Origin: Blautia sp.
GTDB lineage: Bacteria > Bacillota > Clostridia > Lachnospirales > Lachnospiraceae
Direction: 5' to 3'
NCBI GenBank assembly: GCA_017515325.1
Contig: JAFWGA010000057.1
Coordinates: forward strand, 62,001 to 126,000
DNA: 64,000 bases
How positions within the stretch are numbered: position 1 is the stretch's first letter; every line of letters starts with the position of its first letter. This document shows positions 16,399 to 25,001 of this stretch, in pieces. The notes beneath the pieces were generated by a model. The model was not told the origin of the DNA, searched no databases, and saw only the letters and a program-made list of their open reading frames with translations. The position numbers and the translations under genes were made by a program.

Positions 16399-17073
16399 TT
16401 ATGACCTCTTCATCTTTTCCCGATACAGAGCAATGATCCTTTCCGTGACTTCGTCGATAGACAGATCAGAGGTGTCCACCAGGACAGCATCCTCTGCCTG
16501 GCAGAGGGGTGACGCTTCCCTGCCGCTGTCTCTCTCATCCCGTTCCGTCATCTCTTTGAGGATCTCTTCTTCGCTGCAGCTTACTCCCTTATTGATCAGC
16601 TCCTGATATCGTCTCTTTGCCCGTGTAGCAGGGTTTGCGGTGAGGAAAATTTTAAGCTGAGCGTTTGGCAGGATGGTCGTTCCGATATCCCTTCCGTCCA
16701 TGACGACATTATGATTGGCGGCAAGGCTTTGCTGTAAAGCCAGAAGATGTCTCCTGACCTGAGGAATGGCTGACACCACCGAGGCCATATGGCTTACCTC
16801 CTCGCTGCGCAAAAAAGAAGTCACATTCTCTGAATTAAGGAAAACCATCTGTTCTCCCTCTGCATGTGAAATTGTCACCTGTGCCTCCTGAATCTGCTGT
16901 CCGATTCGATCTCCGTCTGAACCGGAAAGTCCTTTTTGGATACAGTAATAGGCTATTGCGCGGTACATGGCTCCTGTATCCACATACAAGAAGGATAATT
17001 CTTTGGCAACCCGCCTGGCAATCGTGCTCTTTCCTGCTCCTGCAGGTCCGTCAATCGCAATATTGATTCCCAT
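16399..17073 (-). CDS. cmk: Cytidylate kinase
   Basis: A 224-residue kinase that phosphorylates CMP and dCMP. It shows the P-loop GPAGAGKSTIARRVA at the N-terminus, the YVDTGAMYRA substrate loop, the VMDGRDIGTTILPNA motif and a RDSGREASPL lid sequence, all typical of bacterial Cmk. It heads the cmk-ispH-rpsA gene set; this order (cmk, ispH, rpsA) is standard in Clostridia. Confidence 0.97.
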   Translation of the reverse strand: MGINIAIDGPAGAGKSTIARRVAKELSFLYVDTGAMYRAIAYYCIQKGLSGSDGDRIGQQIQEAQVTISHAEGEQMVFLNSENVTSFLRSEEVSHMASVVSAIPQVRRHLLALQQSLAANHNVVMDGRDIGTTILPNAQLKIFLTANPATRAKRRYQELINKGVSCSEEEILKEMTERDERDSGREASPLCQAEDAVLVDTSDLSIDEVTERIIALYREKMKRS

Positions 17074-17184
17074 AAAAGTATTCTGTCCTTTCTAAACCTG
17101 TAACTTCTGCTCACCGGTTCTACAGTCGCAGCCACAGTTCTCGTCGACTGCGAAAGGCTGTCCCGAGCGGTTACAAGCACGGCT

Positions 17185-18438
17185 TCATGTCCCTGACAAT
17201 CCCAGGGCCTTGAGAATCCCCTGTGCAGCCTGATAGCCAGTGGACCAGGCAATCTGCAGGTTATATCCTCCTGTGACCGCATCCAGATCCAAAACCTCTC
17301 CGGCAAAATACAGATTATCCACCAGCCTGGATCTCATTGTCTGAGGATCTACCTCCTTTACACTGACCCCGCCCCTGGTGATAACTGCCTCAGAAAAGTC
17401 TCCCCTGCCGGTTATGGTAAAGGGGAAATTCTTGATCAGAGAAGCAAAGGAAAGCCTTTCCTCCTTTGTCACAGAGTGAACCGGCTTTTCCGGCTGTATT
17501 TCGCCAAGGGATACGATGACGGGAAGCAGAGAGGATGGAAAAAGGCTGGCAATGGCATTTTTGAACTGCTTGTTGGGAACGGCAGTAAATTCTCTGACAA
17601 GCCTTGCATCCAGCATCTGCAGCGAAAGGGCTGGCTTCAGATCCACCAAGGCCGTAAGCTGATCCCCCGCCTTAATCTCATCCAGCTCGGCACTTGCGGA
17701 CAGAACCAGTGGCCCGGTCACGCCGGTATGGGTAAACATCATCTCCCCAAAGTCCTGAAAAATATTTTTCTTTCCCTTGAGAATGCTCAGCCGGACATTC
17801 TTCAGGGACAGCCCAGCCAGCTCGGAAATGTAAGCCTCCTTCGTGAGCAGCGGTACCAGGGAAGGACTGCAGGGAATAATGGTATGGCCTGCTTCTCCGG
17901 CAAAGCGGTAGCCATCCCCGGTTGAGCCGGTGGAGGGGTAGCTCATCCCTCCCGTTGCCACAAGGATACAGTCTCCCTGAAAGCTGCCCCCATGAGACAG
18001 AAGGCATTCTTTCACGGTATGCCCCTCCAGCACAAGATGGGTTACCTCTGTCTTTAGATGGATGAGGACACCCTCTCGCTTCAGTGTCCTTTCCAAAGCC
18101 CTGATAATGTCCGAGGAATGATCCGAGACAGGAAAAACCCGGTTGCCTCTCTCTGTCTTCAGAGGAACACCGGCCTTTTCAAAAAAGGATATGACATCCT
18201 GGTTGCTAAAGGAATAAAAGGAGCTGTACAAAAACTTCGGATTCCGTTTCACTGCCGGGAAAAAATCCTCCAGATCACAGGCGTTGGTCACATTACAGCG
18301 CCCTTTTCCTGTGATGAACAGCTTCTTCCCCAGCTTTTCGTTTTTTTCGAGGATATGCACTTCCTGCCCCATCATGGCCAGCTGAATTGCTGCCATCATT
18401 CCGGCAGGGCCGCCTCCTATAATACCAATCTTTCCCAA
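17185..18438 (-). CDS. HI0933/BaiN-type FAD-dependent oxidoreductase
   Basis: A 417-residue flavoprotein of the HI0933 family (YhiN; BaiN is a relative implicated in bile-acid reduction). It has the N-terminal dinucleotide-binding motif GIIGGGPAGMMAAIQLA, the family signature GKKLFITGKGRCNVTNAC, a VATGGMSYPSTGSTGDGY stretch and the C-terminal second FAD-binding segment FAGEVLDLDAVTGGYNLQIAW. The substrate is unknown; the bile-acid role cannot be inferred from this. It lies between cmk and the biotin operon and is separated from the latter by a terminator-like hairpin. Confidence 0.88.
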   Translation of the reverse strand: MGKIGIIGGGPAGMMAAIQLAMMGQEVHILEKNEKLGKKLFITGKGRCNVTNACDLEDFFPAVKRNPKFLYSSFYSFSNQDVISFFEKAGVPLKTERGNRVFPVSDHSSDIIRALERTLKREGVLIHLKTEVTHLVLEGHTVKECLLSHGGSFQGDCILVATGGMSYPSTGSTGDGYRFAGEAGHTIIPCSPSLVPLLTKEAYISELAGLSLKNVRLSILKGKKNIFQDFGEMMFTHTGVTGPLVLSASAELDEIKAGDQLTALVDLKPALSLQMLDARLVREFTAVPNKQFKNAIASLFPSSLLPVIVSLGEIQPEKPVHSVTKEERLSFASLIKNFPFTITGRGDFSEAVITRGGVSVKEVDPQTMRSRLVDNLYFAGEVLDLDAVTGGYNLQIAWSTGYQAAQGILKALGLSGT

Positions 18439-18529
18439 ACTGTTTCTCCATTATCGGCAACTGTTCCTTCACGGCCTTCTTTACAGTCACCATTTCTGCC
18501 TGCTGTAGGGTAAAGGGAAACGCCATAAT

Positions 18530-18577
18530 AAAGCCTACCCCGATGGACAAGCAGGCTTGCCAGAGAGGGTAGGCTTT
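18530..18577 (-). terminator. Stem-loop after the biotin operon
   Basis: Perfect 11-bp arms AAAGCCTACCC (18530-18540) and GGGTAGGCTTT (18567-18577) enclose a second small hairpin (GCAAGC/GCTTG). The minus-strand RNA continues with TTTATTATGG. It lies about 55 bases after the oadA stop and just before the flavoprotein gene. Confidence 0.65.
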
Positions 18578-18632
18578 ATGATTCCTGTGTTTTATAGCAA
18601 AGAACAAATACAATCGTCGTCGGCGCTGACGA

Positions 18633-20165
18633 TTACACCGGATAAGAGCCGCTTTGCGTATCAGCCTTTGTCTCGTCAATACCGGTTCTCTGTGCCTGGC
18701 GATATTTGAAGAAATCCAGGGCAACCTGAGGGAAGAGCGCATAGGACAGAACATCCTCATCCTGCTCCTTGTAGGCGGCCATTTCAGATTCCAGCTTATC
18801 CAGCTCGTTCTCGATCAGATCTGCCGGCCTGCAGGTGATCGGAGTCATATCTCCGATACACTTCTTCTGCACCTCCGGATTAAAGGGCTTGACTGTAGCA
18901 CCATAATGGCCGCTGAGAATATCCTTTGTCTCCTTGGTAACCATCTTGTAGCGCTCACCCATCAGCACGTTAAAGACTGCCTGCGTTCCCACGATCTGGG
19001 ATGACGGAGTAACCAGAGGCGGCTCGCCCAGATCCTTACGGACACGCGGAACCTCTTCGAGAACCTCGTAGAACTTATCCTCAGCATGCTGTTCTTTGAG
19101 CTGTGAGGTGAGGTTGGAGAGCATGCCACCCGGAACCTGATACAGAAGGGTCTTGATGTTGACTCCCAGGTTCTTCGGATTGAGAAGACCCGAATCCAGA
19201 GCCTGATCTCTGATGGGGCGGAAATAATCTGCGATTTCCGCCAAAAGCTTCTGGTCAAAGCCCGTATCATAGGGCGTTCCCTTGAAGGTCTCGACCATAA
19301 CCTCCGTAGCCGGCTGGGATGTTCCCAGAGCAAAGGGAGACATGGCACAGTCAATAATATCGACACCAGCCTCTACCGCTTTCAGATAGGTCATGGAAGC
19401 AACACCTGAGGTGTAATGGGTATGCAGGTCAATAGGAATGCTGACTGTCTCCTTCAGGGCGCTTACCAGTTTCGTAGCCTCATAGGGAAGCAGAAGGCCT
19501 GCCATATCCTTAATACAGATGGAATTGGCGCCCATATCCTCGATCCTGCGGGCAATTCCTGTCCAGTATTCCAGCGTATAAGCGTCTCCCAGGGTATAGC
19601 TTAGCGCTACCTGGGCGTGAGCGTTTTCCTTGTTGGCCGCCTTAACTGCCGTTTCAAGGTTGCGGATATCGTTCAGGCAGTCAAAGATACGAATAATATC
19701 AATTCCGTTCGCGACAGATTTCTGAACAAAGTATTCCACTACATCGTCTGCGTAGGGTCTGTATCCGAGAATGTTCTGTCCTCTGAACAGCATCTGAAGC
19801 TTGGTGTTTTTGAAGCCGTCACGAAGCTTGCGCAGCCTCTCCCACGGATCTTCCTTGAGGAAACGTAATGAGGCGTCAAAGGTTGCGCCGCCCCAGCACT
19901 CCACGGCATGATAGCCGACCTTGTCCAGCTTATCCACGATGGGCAGCATCTGCTCGGTACTCATTCTGGTGGCGATCAGAGACTGGTGCGCATCACGCAG
20001 GATGGTTTCCATAATCTTAATGGGCTTTTTTTCTACGGCAGCTTTGGGGGCAGCGGCCTTGGGTGCTTTTTCCGCCTGAACCGGTGCCGGCTGAGCCTGT
20101 GGATTCTGACGCTGGCCGTTTCCGCTATTGGAGCCCTTTTTGATCTTATCATTTTTCTGTGCCAT
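18633..20165 (-). CDS. oadA: Oxaloacetate decarboxylase alpha / transcarboxylase 5S-type carboxyltransferase
   Basis: A 510-residue biotin-dependent carboxyltransferase acting on oxaloacetate/pyruvate. The TIM-barrel begins at about residue 51 (METILRDAHQS, with the metal-binding Asp), continues with IRIFDCLND, the carboxylated-Lys motif SICIKDMAGLL and the metal-binding HTHYTSG, and ends in the conserved C-terminal PYC_OADA region. It has no biotin domain of its own. Unusually, it carries about 48 N-terminal residues rich in Gln, Pro, Ala and Lys that look like a biotin-carrier linker. Start ATG 20165. It is the last gene of the operon that also encodes the carrier and the Na+ pump. Confidence 0.9.
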   Translation of the reverse strand: MAQKNDKIKKGSNSGNGQRQNPQAQPAPVQAEKAPKAAAPKAAVEKKPIKIMETILRDAHQSLIATRMSTEQMLPIVDKLDKVGYHAVECWGGATFDASLRFLKEDPWERLRKLRDGFKNTKLQMLFRGQNILGYRPYADDVVEYFVQKSVANGIDIIRIFDCLNDIRNLETAVKAANKENAHAQVALSYTLGDAYTLEYWTGIARRIEDMGANSICIKDMAGLLLPYEATKLVSALKETVSIPIDLHTHYTSGVASMTYLKAVEAGVDIIDCAMSPFALGTSQPATEVMVETFKGTPYDTGFDQKLLAEIADYFRPIRDQALDSGLLNPKNLGVNIKTLLYQVPGGMLSNLTSQLKEQHAEDKFYEVLEEVPRVRKDLGEPPLVTPSSQIVGTQAVFNVLMGERYKMVTKETKDILSGHYGATVKPFNPEVQKKCIGDMTPITCRPADLIENELDKLESEMAAYKEQDEDVLSYALFPQVALDFFKYRQAQRTGIDETKADTQSGSYPV

Positions 20166-20248
20166 TTTCTACTCCTCTTATATTGGAGGCATCAGATATT
20201 CGAAACAAATATCCGCCATGCCTCCGCATATACCTCTTGGCTAAAGAT

Positions 20249-20265
20249 TTCGACCTGTGCGGTCA
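20249..20265. repeat. Single arm of the TTCGACCTGTGCGGT repeat family
   Basis: The motif TTCGACCTGTGCGGTCA occurs between oadB and oadA without its matching second arm. The other copies are at 37395, 38740 and 48424. Confidence 0.6.
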
Positions 20266-20287
20266 TGTATTCCTTCTCAGCTGCAAT

Positions 20288-21436
20288 TTACACTCCATAG
20301 ATAGCCATGAAAGCACCCGCTGCTACAGCGGTACCGATAACGCCTGCGACATTCGGCCCCATGGCATGCATCAGAAGGAAATTCGTCGGATCCGCTTCCG
20401 CGCCAACCTTCTGGGCTACGCGGGCGGCCATAGGAACAGCGGATACACCTGCCGAACCGATCAGAGGATTGATCCTTCCCCCGGAGATCCGGCACATCAG
20501 TTTTCCGAGCATCACACCACCGAAGGTTCCGAAACAGAAGGCGGCGAGCCCCAGAACAACGATCTTCAGCGTATCCGCGTTCAGAAATGCCTCCGCGCTG
20601 GTAGAAGCACCTACAGAGGTTCCCAGCAGAATGACAACAATATACATCATGGCATTGGAGGCTGTCTCCGTCAGCTGCTTTACCACTCCGCATTCACGGA
20701 AGAGATTGCCCAGCATAAGCATACCAACCAATGGAGCGGTCGTCGGAAGAATCATACAGACGACAATCGTGATGACAATGGGGAAAAGGATCTTTTCCAG
20801 CTTTGTGATGGGCCTGAGCTGCTCCATCTTGATCTTTCTTTCTTCCTCAGTGGTAAATGCCTTCATGATCGGAGGCTGGATAATCGGAACCAGGGACATG
20901 TAGGAATAAGCCGCTACAGCGATCGGTCCCATGAGGGCGCTCTGACCCAGCTTTCCTGCCAGGAAAATGGAGGTCGGGCCATCGGCTCCTCCAATGATGG
21001 AGATGGCTGCTGCAGCCTTACCGTTAAAGCCCAGAAAGATGGCAAGGAAATAGGCAACATAGATACCCAGCTGAGCCGCTGCGCCAAGCAAAAAACTGAT
21101 GGGATTGGCAATCAGCGGACCGAAATCCGTCATGGCGCCGACCCCCATAAAGATCAGGGATGGCAGGATACTCCACTCATCCAGAATATAGAAATAGTGG
21201 AAGAGGCCGCCGACGCCCGTGGAGGATTCCGCCGGTTCCATCATAATGCCCGGGTAGATGTTTACCAGGAGCATGCCAAAGGCAATGGGAACCAGAAGGA
21301 GAGGCTCAAAGTCGTGGGCAATGGCCAGGTACAGGAAGATACATGCCACCAGGATCATCAGATAATTGCCCCAGGTCAGATTAAAAAAGGCGGTCTGATG
21401 AACCAGGTTTGACAAGGTATTTGCAATATAAGACAT
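20288..21436 (-). CDS. oadB: Na+-translocating decarboxylase beta subunit
   Basis: A 382-residue polytopic membrane protein of the OadB/MmdB/GcdB family. It couples decarboxylation of carboxybiotin to export of Na+. About nine or more hydrophobic segments are present. Family landmarks include GVGAMTDFGPLIANP, the Na+-site loop ISIIGGADGPTSIF (the conserved Asp), and the C-terminal GNAGVSAVPMAARV-like SAGVSAVPMAARVAQ and HAMGPNVAGVIG motifs. It is complete. It follows the biotin carrier gene by 20 bases. Confidence 0.95.
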   Translation of the reverse strand: MSYIANTLSNLVHQTAFFNLTWGNYLMILVACIFLYLAIAHDFEPLLLVPIAFGMLLVNIYPGIMMEPAESSTGVGGLFHYFYILDEWSILPSLIFMGVGAMTDFGPLIANPISFLLGAAAQLGIYVAYFLAIFLGFNGKAAAAISIIGGADGPTSIFLAGKLGQSALMGPIAVAAYSYMSLVPIIQPPIMKAFTTEEERKIKMEQLRPITKLEKILFPIVITIVVCMILPTTAPLVGMLMLGNLFRECGVVKQLTETASNAMMYIVVILLGTSVGASTSAEAFLNADTLKIVVLGLAAFCFGTFGGVMLGKLMCRISGGRINPLIGSAGVSAVPMAARVAQKVGAEADPTNFLLMHAMGPNVAGVIGTAVAAGAFMAIYGV

Positions 21437-21456
21437 CTGACTACCTCCTGAATCAG

Positions 21457-21828
21457 TTAGTTCATCGTTGCCAGGGTATCTCCGTTTTCTACGGATGCCC
21501 CAACCGCCACGTCAATGCTGGCGATCGTGCCATCCTGGGGAGCAACAACCGGAATCTCCATCTTCATGGACTCAATGATCACGATATTGTCGCCAGCCTT
21601 AACGGCCTGGCCGACAGAAGCGGCAAGAGACAGAACCTTGCCGGGAACGGAGGCGGTTACCTTCACAGAACCTGCCCCGGCAGAGGCCTTGGGGGCTGCT
21701 GCCTTGGGAGCGGCTTTAGGAGCTGCCTTGGGAGCAGCTTTGGGGGCTGCTTGAGGGGCTGCACCGGTATTCTCTTCTACAGTGACGTCATAAGCGGTTC
21801 CGTTTACAGTGATGGTATAGCTTTTCAT
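21457..21828 (-). CDS. Biotin/lipoyl carrier subunit of the Na+-pump decarboxylase
   Basis: A 123-residue biotin carrier (MmdC/GcdC-like). A short N-terminal segment (MKSYTITVNGTAYDVTVEE) is followed by a flexible linker of AAPK repeats (about 23-50). The biotinyl domain comes last, with ESMKMEIP; the biotin is expected on Lys 89. The linker lets the carrier move between the carboxyltransferase sites and the membrane pump. It is the only biotin carrier in the window and presumably serves both carboxyltransferases. Confidence 0.95.
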   Translation of the reverse strand: MKSYTITVNGTAYDVTVEENTGAAPQAAPKAAPKAAPKAAPKAAAPKASAGAGSVKVTASVPGKVLSLAASVGQAVKAGDNIVIIESMKMEIPVVAPQDGTIASIDVAVGASVENGDTLATMN

Positions 21829-21895
21829 GATAATCTATCCTCCCAATGTTTATTGTATTGCCTGCTTAAAACATGTCGCTGGCGCGGCATATAGT

Positions 21896-21920
21896 GATAC
21901 TACTGCAAAAAATGGTTCCC
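21896..21920. repeat. Short dispersed repeat, ATACTGCAAAAATGRTTCCC type, copy 1
   Basis: This 25-base stretch in the spacer between the biotin carrier and OadG genes closely matches 36701-36722 in the rpoZ-gmk spacer. Both lie between co-directional genes. Confidence 0.45.
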
Positions 21921-21936
21921 TTCTGCAGGTCTATCG

Positions 21937-22671
21937 TCACCTTCGTGCCACCTTCCTGATGGAGCGCACATAGAAACCGTCTGCAGAGGTTCCCTCCATG
22001 GCAGCGATTGCCGCTGAGATAACCGCAATCAGTTCGCCATCGTCGACCTCCACTTCTTCCTCCTGAACAGGAGTCGGATGGTGGGGTTCCGGCACTACCC
22101 TGACCTCTTCCCCTTCGTTCCTTGACACGAGGGAAGGGACAAATTTCAGCAATGAGATGACAAAGGACAGAAAAACCAGAACCAGAAAAACGGTACACAA
22201 TCCGATCAGGGTATTCATGGCTGCTCTGGCAAGGGTTACTCCCATCGGCAGCTTGACATCGATCGTTAAGGAAGCGGGCTCCAGTTTCCGGTCAAAAATA
22301 TAGACAAATTTCGCGGCAGCCTTCTCAAAGGTCTGGGGAACCGTTACGGTATATTTCCCGCTTTTATAGGCTACCGTGCTTTCCTCGTTCTCGGCATCTG
22401 CCACATAGGCCCCCAGCTCCTCAGCGGAGCCTTCCCAGGCTTCCACTGCCTGGAGGGTAAAATCATCTGTCGACTTTGAAAGCTCAGCCAGATCCTCCTG
22501 GGTCAGGTTTACAATCGTATTGGTCAGCCCGATCCCGGTTTTCAGTACCTTGTCCATGCTTTCGTCATCTGCTTCTGAGGCAGAAACGCAAAAGGCACCC
22601 AGGAAGGCCATCACGGTGACGCAAAGAAGGACAGCCAGAGTTCTCGAGGCGTTCCTAAAATAATCTTTCAT
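21937..22671 (-). CDS. OadG-family delta/gamma subunit with extracytoplasmic domain
   Basis: A 244-residue protein with a signal-like N-terminal segment (ASRTLAVLLCVTVMAFLGAF), an exported domain of about 110 residues, and a membrane helix (LIGLCTVFLVLVFLSFVISLL). A short cytoplasmic tail with the OadG-like VDDGELIAVISAAIAAMEG motif follows. OadG/MmdE-type subunits join the carboxyltransferase to the membrane pump. This long form with an external domain is seen in Clostridia. I use the ATG at 22671 with GAGGTG six bases upstream rather than the GTG at 22680. It is 14 bases from the carboxyltransferase gene. Confidence 0.85.
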   Translation of the reverse strand: MKDYFRNASRTLAVLLCVTVMAFLGAFCVSASEADDESMDKVLKTGIGLTNTIVNLTQEDLAELSKSTDDFTLQAVEAWEGSAEELGAYVADAENEESTVAYKSGKYTVTVPQTFEKAAAKFVYIFDRKLEPASLTIDVKLPMGVTLARAAMNTLIGLCTVFLVLVFLSFVISLLKFVPSLVSRNEGEEVRVVPEPHHPTPVQEEEVEVDDGELIAVISAAIAAMEGTSADGFYVRSIRKVARR

Positions 22672-22685
22672 ATGCTTCACCTCAC

Positions 22686-24122
22686 TTAAACAGTACCATG
22701 CTTTTTATCAGGTCTCACTTCTTTTTTCGCATAGAGGATATCGAAGGCAGTGATCACATATTTCCTGGTCTCTGCCGCAGCAATGACGGTATCAACATAG
22801 CCTCTTGCCGCCGCGCTCTCAACATTTGACTGCAGCCTGCGATAGGCATCGGCCTTCTCTGCCAGATCTGCCGCGCTGGCACCGGGGCTGAGAATCTTTG
22901 CTGCCAGGGAAGCATCCATCATGCCGATCTCAGCGTCTTCCCAGGCAAATACGAAATCAGCGCCCAGGCTCTTGGAATTCATAGCCGTGTAGGCGGAGCC
23001 GTATGCTTTTCCGGTGATGACATTGACCTTGGGAACACTCGCTTCGGCAAAAGCGGCAACCATGGAGCCCACCGAACGGGCGAGCATCTTCTCATTGCAG
23101 AGGCTGGCAGAAAACCCGGTTACATTGGTAAGGGTCAGTACAGGGATCCCAAAGGCATCGCAGAAGCGGACCAGGGAGGCGGCTTTTCTGGCGCCTCTGG
23201 AGCTGAGAGTCGTTCCCAGCTCTTCCGCCTTGTTTCCGTCTTCGCCATAAATGACGGAACGGTTTGCCACGGCTCCTACAGTAAGGCCATTCAGGCGGAT
23301 GAAGCCTGCCGCAATATCCTTGCCGTATTCCGGTTTGATCTCAAAAAACGCTTCATCATCTGCCAGAGCGCTGAGAAGCATGCCTGCATCCTGGGCATAG
23401 TCCCCGGCTCCTTCGAGGAGGCGGTTCAGGCTGTCGCTGCACTCAACGATGGTATCGTTGTCCCAGTTGCTCGAGGGAAGCAGGGTGACCAGGGTTCTGA
23501 TCTGATCGAGGATCTCTTCTTCGGTTCCGATCCCGTCAACCATGCCGGTCTCCTTGCTCTGGAATTCTGCAGAAGAGCTGTCACATTTTTCTGTCCGGTT
23601 TCCTTCCAGCGCATTGGGCGAATTGACGAAGATGTGACCCCTTTCCTTTTCTACGAAGGTGAAATCAGACAGCGCGGGAACGAGAGCCATTCCACCACCG
23701 CAGGTCCCAAAAACAGCGGTAATCTGAGGAATCACGCCGGATGCAAGGGTCTGCTTAAGATAGATTGCGCCGAAGGCTTCCAATGCATCTGTCGCCTCTT
23801 CCAGTCTCAGACCTGCACAGTCAACGAGCCCGATTACCGGTACGCCTGTCTTTATGGCAATGTCATACAGGGCTGTGATCTTCCTGGCATGCATCTCCCC
23901 CATTGAACCGCCCAGGACGGATGCATCCTGACTATAGACGTATACGGGTCTGTTATCGATAACGCCGTAGCCGGTCACGACTCCATCGGAAGCTGCTTTT
24001 TTCTCTGTTAGGTTGAAATCGGTGGATCTGGCTGTCACCTTTGCTCCGATCTCAACAAAACTATTGGCATCAAGCAGGGCTTCTATCCTGTTTGCTGCTT
24101 TGCTTTGTGTAGTGTTGCTCAT
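22686..24122 (-). CDS. Acyl-CoA carboxyltransferase (MmdA/PCC-beta type)
   Basis: A 478-residue two-lobed crotonase-fold carboxyltransferase, as in methylmalonyl-CoA decarboxylase alpha or the transcarboxylase 12S subunit. Features include GGSMGEMHARKI, the first oxyanion region GTCGGGMALVPAL, the linker, and the second-lobe VTGFSASLCNE and GKAYGSAYTAMNSKSLGADF motifs. The acyl-CoA substrate (methylmalonyl, malonyl or glutaconyl) cannot be fixed from sequence; at 478 residues it is a little short for MmdA. Start ATG 24122, nine bases after GGAGGG. It is the first gene of the operon. Confidence 0.85.
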   Translation of the reverse strand: MSNTTQSKAANRIEALLDANSFVEIGAKVTARSTDFNLTEKKAASDGVVTGYGVIDNRPVYVYSQDASVLGGSMGEMHARKITALYDIAIKTGVPVIGLVDCAGLRLEEATDALEAFGAIYLKQTLASGVIPQITAVFGTCGGGMALVPALSDFTFVEKERGHIFVNSPNALEGNRTEKCDSSSAEFQSKETGMVDGIGTEEEILDQIRTLVTLLPSSNWDNDTIVECSDSLNRLLEGAGDYAQDAGMLLSALADDEAFFEIKPEYGKDIAAGFIRLNGLTVGAVANRSVIYGEDGNKAEELGTTLSSRGARKAASLVRFCDAFGIPVLTLTNVTGFSASLCNEKMLARSVGSMVAAFAEASVPKVNVITGKAYGSAYTAMNSKSLGADFVFAWEDAEIGMMDASLAAKILSPGASAADLAEKADAYRRLQSNVESAAARGYVDTVIAAAETRKYVITAFDILYAKKEVRPDKKHGTV

Positions 24123-24156
24123 GCTGATTAACCCTCCATATTGTTGTAAGACTGCC

Positions 24157-24192
24157 TTTGGCTTCCGTCGCTGGGGGGCGTCGGAAGCCAAA
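24157..24192 (-). promoter_or_regulatory. Hairpin in the leader of the biotin operon
   Basis: TTTGGCTTCCG (24157-24167) and CGGAAGCCAAA (24182-24192) form a perfect 11-bp stem with a 14-base loop. It lies between the promoter and the ribosome site. No T-tract follows, so it may stabilise or regulate the message rather than end it. Confidence 0.6.
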
Positions 24193-24237
24193 AGCTGTCT
24201 CTGAATAATAAAACATAACCAAAACTAAGCCAATGTA

Positions 24238-24266
24238 ATTCTACTTCATAGGCTTCTTTTTTTCAA
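24238..24266 (-). promoter_or_regulatory. Promoter of the biotin carboxyltransferase/Na+-pump operon
   Basis: On the minus strand TTGAAA (24261-24266), 17 bases, TAGAAT (24238-24243). This gives a leader of about 110 bases that contains the 24157-24192 hairpin. Confidence 0.65.
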
Positions 24267-24375
24267 GACTTTTATTACGGATCTTCGGGGAAGACAGCAG
24301 GATATCCTGAATTCTACTATAGGGTTTGAGCCAGGCTGTGCGGGGGACTTGTTCTGTGAAAAGGGAGGATCCGGC

Positions 24376-24939
24376 TTATACGGGAACCTGGACTTCGGCT
24401 TCAGCTTCGGCTTTGAAATCGGCAAGCTTTCCCGGATCTATGTGGGGGAGTTCGGCTATGTCTACAACTCCGAAGGCGCGCAGGAATTCTTCTGTGGTTC
24501 CGAAGAGGATGGGCCGGCCGGGGGCGTCAAGACGACCGAGTTCCTGGACGAGGTCATATTCTACGAGACGGTTGACGGCATGGTCGCTTTTTACCCCACG
24601 GATCTTTTCTATTTCTGCTTTTGTGATGGGCTGTTTGTAGGCGATGATGGAGAGGGTTTCGATCATGACATCGGTCAGAACAGGCTTCTGAGGCCTGGCA
24701 GCTACACGGGCAAGTATTTCATAATATTCTTTTTTGCTACAAAGCTGACAGGCATCGTCCAGGAGTATAAGACGGATTCCTCTGTCTTCTTTTTCATATT
24801 GATCCATCATTTCATGGATCAGCTCTTCGGTTTCCTGAACCGTGATTTCCAGGGCTTGTGACAACAGGGATATTTTTACGGAATTTCCCATGGAAAACAA
24901 GATGGCCTCTATGGCAGCCTTTGCGTTCCCTTCCTCCAA
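24376..24939 (-). CDS. scpB: Segregation and condensation protein ScpB
   Basis: A 187-residue winged-helix kleisin-associated protein of the Smc-ScpA-ScpB condensin. Typical stretches are AAIEAILFSMGNSVKISLLS at the N-terminus and PVLTDVMIETLSIIAYKQPITKAEIEKIRGV in the second winged helix. I choose a TTG start at 24939, eight bases after AGGAGG and giving MEEGNAKAAIE; the ATG at 24978 lacks a ribosome site. It follows scpA by 62 bases. Confidence 0.94.
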   Translation of the reverse strand: MEEGNAKAAIEAILFSMGNSVKISLLSQALEITVQETEELIHEMMDQYEKEDRGIRLILLDDACQLCSKKEYYEILARVAARPQKPVLTDVMIETLSIIAYKQPITKAEIEKIRGVKSDHAVNRLVEYDLVQELGRLDAPGRPILFGTTEEFLRAFGVVDIAELPHIDPGKLADFKAEAEAEVQVPV

Positions 24940-25001
24940 GATGGCTTCCTCCTTCCCATGACGGGTTTTATGCAGCAAGCTTGGGCTGCTGACCTGAACA
25001 A

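Noticed and set aside
20159-21412. Long plus-strand open frame (417 codons) opposite oadB
   Set aside because: Antisense shadow; composition is His/Gln/Asn rich and without domain, while the minus strand encodes OadB.
21679-21763. CRISPR-like or tandem DNA repeat
   Set aside because: It is the coding sequence of the AAPK linker repeats of the biotin carrier.
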